Positions 17,076 through 25,662 of a stretch of 64,000 nt of DNA are shown piece after piece. This DNA comes from a bacterium (GTDB taxonomy: Bacteria; Hinthialibacterota; Hinthialibacteria; H5-UNCL2), in assembly GCA_015075175.1 (NCBI GenBank), contig JABTUV010000001.1, positions 930,001-994,000 on the forward strand. Direction: 5' to 3'. The first letter of the stretch is position 1, and each line of letters opens with the position of its first letter. The translations under genes were made by a program, and so were the position numbers. The notes beneath the pieces are model-generated. The model did not search any database and had not been told where the DNA came from. It saw only the letters and a list, made by a program, of their open reading frames with translations.

Positions 17076-18540
17076 ACGCTGACATTCACGTGACCAAGCC
17101 CCTCCGATTCTTGCTGCAACCTGATCCGCGCAGTTCGACAGAGGTCATCTCATCCGTTCTCCCACTCATGGCGGCGGTCCCGCAGGGACACTTGCCTTTC
17201 GGCCAGGTCCATCTCTCGACGGACAGGGACCATCGTGTCAGTGAGAAGTCAGGGACCCAGAAGACTAGACCTGAACGCGCCCAATGAGCAACAGCTTTTG
17301 CGTTCTGACAGTAGCAACAAATGCGGCACGTGCTGCCCCCAAGGGACCCGTACCCCATCGAACCTACTCTCGCTCCCGGCTTAGCCCAGCGTTTCCAGTG
17401 CTGGAAACTCGCGCGGTCTGATCTCCGTCAGCTGCTGCAGGTACTCGACCACCCTCATAGAGCCCGGCCACGGATCGGTGCCAGTGCGAGTATGCCTGTT
17501 GCGAAACTGTTGGATATCCCTTGAACTGCCCATCTGCGCGTACTTTCTGCCCAACGGCGAGGAGACCTGCGCAGGCACTTCGTAGGTCGCCTGCAGAGCA
17601 GGGTTGCAGCGGTTCGTTCGGTTGAACTGGTAGCATCCGCGCAGTGAGTGGAATCTGGCAGTGGGAACCTTCCTGGTGGGCAACCAAAGATCTTCTCGAA
17701 CTGGCCCGGGGTCGAGTAATGGCATATACGCGGGCGCAGGTGTCCTCGTAGCGTCCTGGCGCGGCCCGCCGCGTGGCGTTGCTGAGCATGTTGCCCACCA
17801 GCCATCGTTTTGGCGCAATGTAGGTCGCTGCGGCAACCCAGGAAGGCGTCGATTTCCCTCGATAGTCACGCACCGCCGCAAGAAAATCTGGCGACAGTTT
17901 CAGGTCGCCGGTGGTAAATCGTCCCAAGGAGTTGATGTTGAGAGATCGTTTTTGCGTTGTGGCGGAGGGTGTCCCAACTGTCAGCTCCCGCCACCCGCCC
18001 GTCTCGTGGTGTTTTCGAGAGGCCGACGCGTGCGCCGCCATCGCCGCGGTAAGGCTGCCGGCCGCGTGGTGTTGAACTGCCAGATGTAGGTGCTCCCGGT
18101 CATCCCAGCAGCGGTTGTTGCTGGAGCGGCAATGTTTTGGATGTTTGGCGTTGCTGATGGTGGAGATGGCTCTGCGGTTGCCGACTGTTGTGGCGAAAGG
18201 CTGCCGACATGCACGTTGTGTGTGCAGGTGAAAGTGTACTGGATGGAGTTGATCGGCGGCGGTGGTCTGCATGGCGATGAAAGCATGCTTGAAGCGGGAT
18301 GGTGTTGGCGATGTTGCTGTTTCACGGTTTGGTGTGTTGCACTGCGCGACGATGGCGTGATTATGGAGGTTGGCTGCTGAGGAAGCCAGATGCGGCTGAC
18401 GGTGGGGTTTCGGAAGCGCGGTGATGAGCGGTTGGGGTGGTACTGGCGAGGCAGTAAAATGCGTTGTTGGTGCGGGAGGAGTTAGCGCTGCGGTATTTCG
18501 TGATGGTGGTGGTGATTGCATGGAGTGCGGTGGCGTTAAT
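17076..18540. other. No convincing gene; possible decayed CDS on the minus strand
   Basis: Minus-strand translation between about 17950 and 17380 has a protein-like patch (LSPDFLAAVRDYRGKSTP, YIAPKRWLVGNMLSNATRR) that continues only by changing frame, ending in WPGSMRVVEYLQQL. I do not recognise the family. From about 17950 rightwards the plus strand turns G/T-rich and merges with the eroded CRISPR repeats. The stretch resembles either old pseudogene DNA or poorly corrected sequence. Confidence 0.35.
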
Positions 18541-20043
18541 GTTTTGGCTTTTGCTTTCGTGTTTTTTCTTGAGGATTTTCGCATTTTCGCAACTGATGCG
18601 GGTGTTTTAATTTTGCCGGTGTTTTTTGAAGCGCCGGGGTTTAGTGGTGTTTTGTTCTTCATTTTCTGGTGGTTTTTTCTCCCATATCGACGGTTAAGCT
18701 TTCCAGCTGAGTAAAGTCCTTTGCTTTTGGCGGTGTTTTTTCCCGTGGTTTCCGGTGTGTGGCTGGGTACTGTTTTGCTTTTTCTGGTGTCTTTCTAGAC
18801 GCTGTGGTGGAAATCTTTGATGGCTTGTCGTTACTTTTGCCGGGGTGTTTTTCTACCACAGTGGTGATTTTTAAGTTTCGGTGTTTGCCTTTTCCGGTGT
18901 TTTTTTCCGGTCGAAATTAACACGGAGGTGAAGCGAAGATGAAGTTCCATTTTGCCGGGGTGTCCTTTCTTTCCGCCATAGAGGGTGCGGCGTGGTGTTT
19001 ATTATGTTTTGGCTTTTGCGGTGTTTTTTCGCTGGTATACCGTGGATGAGATGTGCGTTGGGTGTTTTGGTTTTTGCCGGTGTTTTTTCTGGTGTGGTGG
19101 TAGGGATGGTGTAGGGGTAGGAAGCCATTTTGCGGTGTTTTTTGCACCGCTAGGGGTAAGCGAAGTGTTTTGGTTTTGCTGTGTTTTTTTCCGCATGGTA
19201 TCAGCGGTATTTTTCGGTGTCCTTCTTTTCCGGGGTGTTTTTGTGTGCGACGTGGATGACGGAGGAAGCAATGTTTCCTCATTTTCGGGGTGTTTTTTTC
19301 TCGATTTTTAGCGCAGAGGGTGTGGGCTGATGGTCCTTTCATTTTGCCGGTGTTTTCTTGAGCGATGTTACGGTTCGCTGGGGCAATGGTAAAGTTTTCA
19401 TTTTGCTTTTTTCTGTGTTTTTTCTTGTGGATAGGGGTTGATTTGGGTTGTAGTCCTTCTCATTTTGCGTGTTTTTTGTTGTAAGAATTTTTATTTGGTG
19501 TGTTTTCCCTTTTTCTGGTGTTTTCTCATTTTATTTCCTACGTGAGAATCATTACCGTATCGCTGGCGCGTTAATCTTTTGGGTGTTCTTTTCTCTCATG
19601 TTGTTACGGAACATATTTGGCCTCGCGGCGTTCTACCTTTTGCTTGGGTGTTTTTCCTGAGTATACTGGTGAGGATATGCCGCTAAGGCAGCGCCCTAAT
19701 CCTATTTTTCTGTGTTTTTTCAGCCACGCACACATTCTGGCTTGAGAGTACTTCAGTATGTTTTAATTCCCTATTTTCTGGTGTCTTTTCTGTAATTGTC
19801 TGGTATAGGAGGAATAAGCGGTTTTTGGCTTTCTAATCCTCATTTTCCGGGTGTCCTTTTCTCCATTGTGTTTATCCAGGCGGCGAACTCGTGAGATTTC
19901 TAACTTCTCCATTTTCCGGGGTGTCCTTTCTCCTGAGCTAGACACGGATAGGGATATGGCGGAGCGGTTCTTCCTAATCCTCTACTTTCCGTGTCCTTTT
20001 CTTTGTCGAAGCGCGCTCACCGTTGGGCGATAGCGCATATATC
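18541..20043 (-). CRISPR. Eroded distal end of the CRISPR array
   Basis: Short echoes of the repeat, chiefly TTTTSCSGTGTTTTTTC on the plus strand, recur every 50-65 bases from about 18555 to 19500. Copies become readable again at about 19833, 19899 and 19975, with deletions and C-to-T changes. The spacing is shorter than the 72-77 bases of the intact part, so both repeats and spacers have lost bases. It is the leader-distal end by the orientation argued for the main array. Individual repeat borders cannot be given. Confidence 0.6.
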
Positions 20044-22838
20044 GTCCTAATCCCTCATTTTCCGGGGTGTCCTTTCTCCCTTCCCTTGCAGGAAGTCGGT
20101 CAGTCCGAGGAGGTCCCCAGTCCTAATCCCCTCATTTTCCGGGGTGTCCTTCTCCGGCTGGAGTAGGTGATCACTGCCGAGAATATCGTCCTAATCCTCT
20201 TACTTCTGGGTGTCCTTTCTCCGCCAGCCGCCACGCGGTATGGAGTATACCGCGGAAGACAGTCCTAATCCCCTCATTTTCCGGGGTGTCCTTTCTCCTA
20301 TCACGGGCAATGCGACCGTGGACGATGTGAGAGTCCTAATCCCCTCATTTTCCGGGGTGTCCTTTTCCTTAATCGTTCGTGAGATCAACCCGCATATTCG
20401 GGCGTGGCGTCCTAATCCCCTCATTTTCCGGGGTGTCCTTTCTCCTAGATACGGATCGGAGTATGGCGGAACGCTTTCGGTCCTAATCCCCTCATTTTCC
20501 GGGGTGTCCTTTCTCCCCGGCAGGCGGCGAACCTGCCGGATAGTGTGCCCGTTATCACGGGGGTCCTAATCCCCTCATTTTCCGGGGTGTCCTTTCTCCC
20601 GTTCCTGTCATTGATTATCGCGGCAAACGCTGGCGTCCTAATCCCCTCATTTTCCGGGGTGTCCTTTCTCCCCACGGCGGGCGCGCAGACCACTACTCAG
20701 TGCGTGTGGAGTCCTAATCCCCTCATTTTCCGGGGTGTCCTTTCTCCCTGGATTGGTACGAACAGCTTACCAACAGCCTCATCAGTAGTCCCAATCCCCC
20801 ATTTTCCGGGGTGTCCTTTCTCCCCCCTATGGGGACGCGCCTGAAGTATTGATCGCGCGCCCTGTCCTAATCCCCTCATTTTCCGGGGTGTCCTTTCTCC
20901 GCCGCTGTGCGGCAGAGGGGTTGGCGGAGTAGTCAATGGAGGTCCTAATCCCCTCATTTTCCGGGGTGTCCTTTCTCCCTCACTGATGCGAAGCTTAACG
21001 AGGTACCTACAACGTGTCCTAATCCCCTCATTTTCCGGGGTGTCCTTTCTCCACGACGTTCGCAATCGCGTCGTCTACGGCAACGTGCCACTGTCCTAAT
21101 CCCCTCATTTTCCGGGGTGTCCTTTCTCCTATGCGGCTTGGATTGATAAGGCCGTCATCATCATCGTCCTAATCCCCTCATTTTCCGGGGTGTCCTTTCT
21201 CCCGCGGTATTCTATAGCCAAACGAAAACTGGAGGAGGTAGGTCCTAATCCCCTCATTTTCCGGGGTGTCCTTTCTCCATAGCGCGCAATCTTACGATCA
21301 GGTCGGCGGAACGGTATAGTCCTAATCCCCTCATTTTCCGGGGTGTCCTTTCTCCGCAATCCTGCATAAAGATGGGAATGGACTTCTGCTCCGAGTCCTA
21401 ATCCCCTCATTTTCCGGGGTGTCCTTTCTCCATAAGCAGCTGAAGCAGTCTCCACCTCGTGCTGGAGTCCTAATCCCCTCATTTTCCGGGGTGTCCTTTC
21501 TCCAGTCCGAGAAAGCGGTGGAAAGGTGAGAAGGGGTTTCTAAGTCCTAATCCCCTCATTTTCCGGGGTGTCCTTTCTCCAGAAGGGCGATTTATGTTTG
21601 GAGAATGGCGCGCTTCCGTCCTAATCCCCTCATTTTCCGGGGTGTCCTTTCTCCACCCCAAGCGCAAGCGGGAAGACGCTGGTGGTGGCTTCGAGTCCTA
21701 ATCCCCTCATTTTCCGGGGTGTCCTTTCTCCCTGCCTCACGGGCAACGAAAGCGACGGGCTTGTTCTGGTCCTAATCCCCTCATTTTCCGGGGTGTCCTT
21801 TCTCCGACGGTGTGCAGGTCCTGAAGCGGGACGCAGTCGAGGACGTCCTAATCCCCTCATTTTCCGGGGTGTCCTTTCTCCGTACTGCCAAGGGCTAATT
21901 GCGACCGTCAACGAAAAATGGTCCTAATCCCCTCATTTTCCGGGGTGTCCTTTCTCCCGACCTCGTCGGCAGATCTTGGCAACGCGACCGTGACCGTCGT
22001 CCTAATCCCCTCATTTTCCGGGGTGTCCTTTCTCCTTCAAGACCTACATGCACCCCCAGCCGGCATGCGAGATGTCCTAATCCCCTCATTTTCCGGGGTG
22101 TCCTTTCTCCTTTAGCCTATCTCGTACTGGCTCTTGGTGCGCGTAATCTAGTCCTAATCCCCTCATTTTCCGGGGTGTCCTTTCTCCTCTCGTACTGGCT
22201 CTTGGTGCGCGTAAAAGGGGGCGCGGTCCTAATCCCCTCATTTTCCGGGGTGTCCTTTCTCCAAAACGTGATGACGGTGTGCAGGTTCTGAAGCAGGGCG
22301 TCCTAATCCCCTCATTTTCCGGGGTGTCCTTTCTCCTGACGTGGTAGCGTCCGGGGTGTTGAAGAGAGAGTCCTAATCCCCTCATTTTCCGGGGTGTCCT
22401 TTCTCCGCAGTCGATGACCTGAGCGCTCGCTGCGAAAGGGCTGTCCTAATCCCTCATTTTCCGAGTGTCCTTTCTCCCGAAATCGCTTGCATATCGCGTA
22501 CCGGCTCTTGGGTCCTAATCCCCTCATTTTCCGGGGTGTCCTTTCTCCCCGAAATCGCTTACAGCATATCGCGTACCGGCTCTTGGGTCCTAATCCCCTC
22601 ATTTTCCGGGGTGTCCTTTCTCCACTCTGAGTGGTGCTCTTCAGCACCCTGACGTGATGTCCTAATCCCCTCATTTTCCGGGGTGTCCTTTCTCCGAAAG
22701 CCCAGGGCTTTGAACCGTGACCGTCGGGGCGTCCTAATCCCCCATTTTCCGGGTGTCCTTCTCCACCTGGACTCAGCCGAACCAAGGGCGATCGCCCCCG
22801 CAGGTCCTAATCCTCATTTTCCGGGGTGTCCTTTCTCC
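20044..22838 (-). CRISPR. CRISPR array, about 38 repeats, type III-A
   Basis: A 37-base repeat, clean copy at 20262-20298, starting GTCCTAATCCCC and ending CCTTTCTCC on the plus strand, is repeated at intervals of about 69-83 bases. Starts include 20044, 20120, 20188, 20262, 20333, 20409, 20480 and so on to 22587, 22659, 22731 and 22804. Most copies are identical; those at 20044, 20120, 20188, 20788, 22443, 22731 and 22804 have one to four indels or substitutions, mostly in C or T runs. Spacers are 34-45 bases. Read on the minus strand the repeat forms a CCCC/GGGG hairpin and ends in ATTAGGAC, the position of the 8-base 5' handle of type III crRNAs, so transcription should run right to left from the cas side. 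Confidence 0.98.
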
Positions 22839-22989
22839 CGCGCGCCTCCCAAGTCCAGACGCAGCAACCGCTTAAGGCCTCGATTCGATAACCTCCCGAT
22901 TCCCGCTTTCCGGCTTCCGTTTGCCATGCCACCACCTCCCCTCTAGAACTCAACTTAAATACCGAAAATCCAATCGGTTATGCCGCATT
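22839..22989 (-). promoter_or_regulatory. Presumed CRISPR leader
   Basis: The 150 bases between the last repeat and the cas2-side hairpin should hold the leader and promoter if the array is read towards lower coordinates. It includes an AT-richer patch at 22948-22978. No sharp promoter motif is seen. Confidence 0.4.
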
Positions 22990-23030
22990 CTCTAACCTCC
23001 CCCGCTTTCTCCCACCTCCGGAGGTTAGAG
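22990..23030 (-). terminator. Inverted repeat after cas2
   Basis: CTCTAACCTCC (22990-23000) and GGAGGTTAGAG (23020-23030) are perfectly complementary, 11 bp with a 19-base loop, eight bases beyond the cas2 stop. It may end the cas transcript or form an anchor site for spacer integration factors. Confidence 0.5.
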
Positions 23031-23037
23031 GGCCGAC

Positions 23038-23322
23038 CTACACGATCACGTAGACCTCCACCTCGCCGCGTTCCCGGCCCCGCGGGCCAACGACCTCCAG
23101 CTTTTTCTCGCAGGCCAGGCAGAGCGGAATCGCCCGGATGCGGTCCTCTTGCTCTACCTCGACTTCGCCCAGCACCCGCGTCCACATCTCACGATAGCCG
23201 CCATCCGACAGGAAGAACTCGAACACGCTTTTCTGAATGCGGTCGCCGTACTCGCCGAGCAGGCGGGCCAGGCGTGTCCGCTGCTTGTCGTTGGCGATAT
23301 CGTAGCAGACGACGTAGCGCAT
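23038..23322 (-). CDS. cas2: CRISPR-associated endoribonuclease-like Cas2
   Basis: The 94-residue protein MRYVVCYDIANDKQRTRL... has the ferredoxin-like fold opening of Cas2 with Asp8, and VFEFFLSDGGYREMW in the middle, and ends VEVYVIV. This is the usual Cas2 length; a start at MRY, with GGAG eight bases upstream, is therefore chosen over an upstream in-frame ATG (23391) that would add an unrelated 23 residues. Cas2 dimers bridge two Cas1 dimers in the spacer integrase. It is the last gene of the operon and lies about 200 bases from the first repeat. Confidence 0.95.
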   Translation of the reverse strand: MRYVVCYDIANDKQRTRLARLLGEYGDRIQKSVFEFFLSDGGYREMWTRVLGEVEVEQEDRIRAIPLCLACEKKLEVVGPRGRERGEVEVYVIV

Positions 23323-23402
23323 TTCACCGCTCCAATCCGGGCAGCAGGGCTGCTCGTCGAAGTAGAAGTCCGTCAGGACTGTGTTCATATCCCTCACCCC
23401 AG

Positions 23403-23423
23403 CCCTCTCCCGGCGGGAGAGGG
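23403..23423. repeat. 9-bp perfect hairpin between cas1 and cas2
   Basis: CCCTCTCCC and GGGAGAGGG around GGC, next to CCCTCACCCCAG. It belongs to a common CCCTCTCCC-type intergenic repeat; a relative (CTCTCCCCGCGGGGAGAG) is at 59647-59664. It separates cas1 and cas2 by 104 bases, unusual inside an otherwise tight operon. Confidence 0.5.
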
Positions 23424-23426
23424 AGT

Positions 23427-24428
23427 TCAGACGACCGTCCGGTAGGGGACGTAAGCATGGCCGCGCAGGAGCGCGCGCGCCAGCGCTTCGGCCTGATGCC
23501 GGAGCAGTTGGCGGTAGCTGCACTTCCTGCCCATCCCGGCGTGCAGGACCTCGCGCTGCATGCGGCGCTCGTACTCAGTGAAGTAGGTCTTGCGTCCCCG
23601 GTCGGAGAGGCGAAAACCGCCGCCCTCCGTCTCGTGTTCGAAGTCGTCTTTCTCCAGCATCCGCAGGTTGACCAGGCGAAGCACGAAGGGATCGCAGAGC
23701 GCGGGGCGGAACTCCTCCAGGAGATCGAGCGCCAGCGAGGCGCGGCCGTAGGAAGGGGAGTGGAGGAAGCCCATCTGCGGGTCGAAGCCGAGCGAGGCGA
23801 CGGTGGCCTCGAGCTCGTTGCCCACCAGCGTATAGGTGAGCGAGAGCAGCGCGTTGATCTCGTTCTTGGGAGGGCGGATGCTGCGACGCTCAAAGCGCAG
23901 GTCGCAGCGGAGCATGCGGTCCCACTCGGCGAAGTAGAGGCGCGCGCCCACGCCCTCCAATCCCAGCAGGCGACCGATATCCGTCGCGCCCGAGGCCAGT
24001 TTCTCCACCTTTTCCAGCTTGCGGATCGCGGCTTCCAGGCCGGGGCTGCGATGGTTGTAGTAGTACTTTCGGAGCAGGTTGCGCGCGTTGCCGAGCTTGG
24101 CGCATACAAAAGTGCGCGCCAAGATCAGGCTGGAGGCGTCGTGCAGCGCCGTCTCGTACTGACGGAGGCGCAGATAGATATTTTTGGAAAACCGCGACAC
24201 GAGGCGACCGTGCAGGTCTCCCCGTCGGCTCAGAAAAGCGAAGTCCGCTCCCTGCCGGAGCAGGCGCGTGAACACGGCATGACTTGCCTGCACCGGCCCC
24301 ATGCAGACCACTGAGTCCACCCGCCGCAACGGCAGGTCGAGCAGGCAGTCGCTTTCATGCTCGACGCGGATGCGATCTCCCCGGATACGAAGGTGCGATC
24401 CGGCGCGCGAAACGTAGATCGAGGCCAT
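23427..24428 (-). CDS. cas1: CRISPR-associated integrase Cas1
   Basis: The 333-residue protein begins with the N-terminal beta domain (MASIYVSRAGSHLRIRGDRI) and has the metal-binding residues of Cas1: Glu158 in LLGLEGVGA, His223 in FLHSPSYGRASLALDLLEEF and the acidic cluster Asp235-Glu239. The KNEINALLSLTYTLV segment is typical of the family. With Cas2 it inserts new spacers at the leader. The gene starts 185 bases downstream of cas6, and this gap contains the diverged repeat copies described separately. No reverse transcriptase is fused or adjacent, so acquisition is expected to be from DNA. Confidence 0.97.
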   Translation of the reverse strand: MASIYVSRAGSHLRIRGDRIRVEHESDCLLDLPLRRVDSVVCMGPVQASHAVFTRLLRQGADFAFLSRRGDLHGRLVSRFSKNIYLRLRQYETALHDASSLILARTFVCAKLGNARNLLRKYYYNHRSPGLEAAIRKLEKVEKLASGATDIGRLLGLEGVGARLYFAEWDRMLRCDLRFERRSIRPPKNEINALLSLTYTLVGNELEATVASLGFDPQMGFLHSPSYGRASLALDLLEEFRPALCDPFVLRLVNLRMLEKDDFEHETEGGGFRLSDRGRKTYFTEYERRMQREVLHAGMGRKCSYRQLLRHQAEALARALLRGHAYVPYRTVV

Positions 24429-24442
24429 CCCTACTCTCCTGG

Positions 24443-24637
24443 TTCCCTAAGTCCCCTCCTACTCGGGAGGCGTCACTGTTGTATGTACCTGGGTTACCAT
24501 CATCCCCGCGTTCCCACCTCAGGCTAATCCCCACATCTTCGGGGCCGTCCTTGCCTCGGATCGTCGAAAATGGGACCGACATCAACTAACGGTCCTGGTT
24601 GGTCCAATCCGCTCATTCGCGGTGGCATCCTGCGATC
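24443..24637 (-). repeat. Cluster of diverged CRISPR-repeat-like units upstream of cas1
   Basis: Three units resembling the array repeat start at 24443, 24522 and 24602, about 79-80 bases apart. The middle one keeps CTAATCCCC, CAT, CGGGG and GTCCTT; the third keeps GTCC, AATCC, CTCATT and TCCT and overlaps the last codons of cas6; the first is the weakest. Their stems are CCTCC/GGAGG, CCCC/GGGG and CCGC/GCGG, while the array repeat has CCCC/GGGG, so the third shows a paired C:G to G:C swap. The segments between them (24481-24521 and about 24557-24601) would be spacer-like. Confidence 0.65.
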
Positions 24638-25662
24638 GGTGGAGATACGTTGAACATTGCGGACTCCGCTGGAATGCCGCAATCCCCTCCTTGCGGATGC
24701 CTCACCAGGTTCACGCGCCCCAGTCCCATGATGGCACCCTTGCCTACGTGCAGCTCCTCGGCGGCGCGCAGCAGGGCCGCCATCCCCGCATCCACCCCGT
24801 CCAGCCGCACATCGCCGACCAGGCCGCCCATGCCGATGCTCTGGCGCTGGCGGTTGGACCAGCGCTCCCAGGCATACCAGCGCACGTCCTCTTCCTGAGC
24901 CGCGCAGCCCGCCACTCCGGCAAAGAGCGGACGCAGGTCCAGTTCTTCCCAGGGCACCCCGGCGTGGTAGTGGAGGATCGCGCCGGCCCGTCGGGCCGCG
25001 GTCCGCAGGAACGCAGAGAGTTCGAAGCGGGTGAGCGGTTCGCCTTGCCGGTAGAGCCTCAGTGGCGTCCGCAGCCGCAGGAGCATCGGCCCTGCGGGTA
25101 GCGAGTCCAAAGGCAAGGGCGCGACCGCCGGAGCGCAGTCCCCCAGCGCGACTCTGTCTCGGTAGACCACCGTGCCGTCGGGAGCGGTCGCGTCCAACAT
25201 GCGGAAGGGGATGCGGTCCGCTCCCAGACCGCGGCGGGCAGCGCGATCCAGGGCGGTGCAAACAAAGGGCCAGAAACGGGCCGCCTGCCCGAAAAAGAGC
25301 AGCTCGCAGCGCAGCTCCTCGCCTGCCGCCAGGCTCCGAACGCCCCGGTCGGGGGGACGCACCACGAGCGGATGGGGGATGTCCTTTTGGGCACGAAGCT
25401 CCTGCTCATCCGCGGCGAAGGGGGTCTCAATCAGGCGTGTATAGATGCAGTCGCGCCGCAAGAGGCAGCTCCTGCACGGGGACTTCACCACGCACACCAT
25501 GCGCTTGAGTCCCATAGCCAGGGCGCCGCGTAACATGGACCCCAGGTAGCCAGGCAGGCGGGCGTCCGCTTCCGGAGCGAGCCGAGTGATCAACCTCAGC
25601 ATCGTAAGGCGGGCGAGGGAGGCGCGCGCCTGCTCGACGGTCCCGATGTTGGTCGTCGTCAT
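24613..25662 (-). CDS. cas6: CRISPR pre-crRNA endoribonuclease Cas6
   Basis: The 349-residue RAMP protein starts at ATG 25662, overlapping the csm4 stop as ATGA; an upstream in-frame ATG at 25689 is less likely. It has LPGYLGSMLRGALAMGLKR with a Cys cluster (CRSCLLRRDC) and IPHPLVVRPPDRG, which are typical of the Cas6 group found with type III systems, and the C-terminal Gly-rich loop HVGKGAIMGLGRVNL. Cas6 would cut the array transcript below the CCCC/GGGG hairpin, leaving the ATTAGGAC handle. His residues suited to catalysis are present (HYHAG) but I cannot assign the active site. It stands where csm5 would be expected. Confidence 0.9.
   Translation of the reverse strand: MTTTNIGTVEQARASLARLTMLRLITRLAPEADARLPGYLGSMLRGALAMGLKRMVCVVKSPCRSCLLRRDCIYTRLIETPFAADEQELRAQKDIPHPLVVRPPDRGVRSLAAGEELRCELLFFGQAARFWPFVCTALDRAARRGLGADRIPFRMLDATAPDGTVVYRDRVALGDCAPAVAPLPLDSLPAGPMLLRLRTPLRLYRQGEPLTRFELSAFLRTAARRAGAILHYHAGVPWEELDLRPLFAGVAGCAAQEEDVRWYAWERWSNRQRQSIGMGGLVGDVRLDGVDAGMAALLRAAEELHVGKGAIMGLGRVNLVRHPQGGDCGIPAESAMFNVSPPIAGCHRE

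Noticed and set aside
17364-18662. A 432-codon minus-strand frame
   Set aside because: Its first 200 residues are translated from G/T-rich eroded CRISPR sequence (Thr, Pro, His, Lys only); only the 3' part may contain remains of a gene.
20190-22800. Many overlapping frames through the array, both strands, with RKDTPENEGIRT or LIPSFSGVSFL repeats
   Set aside because: They are translations of the CRISPR repeat, not proteins.
24613-25662. Calling this gene csm5
   Set aside because: The position fits, but the YLGSMLRGAL, Cys cluster and HPLVVRPP blocks and the final MGLGRVNL loop are those of Cas6; no Csm5-type PGSSIKG motif is present.
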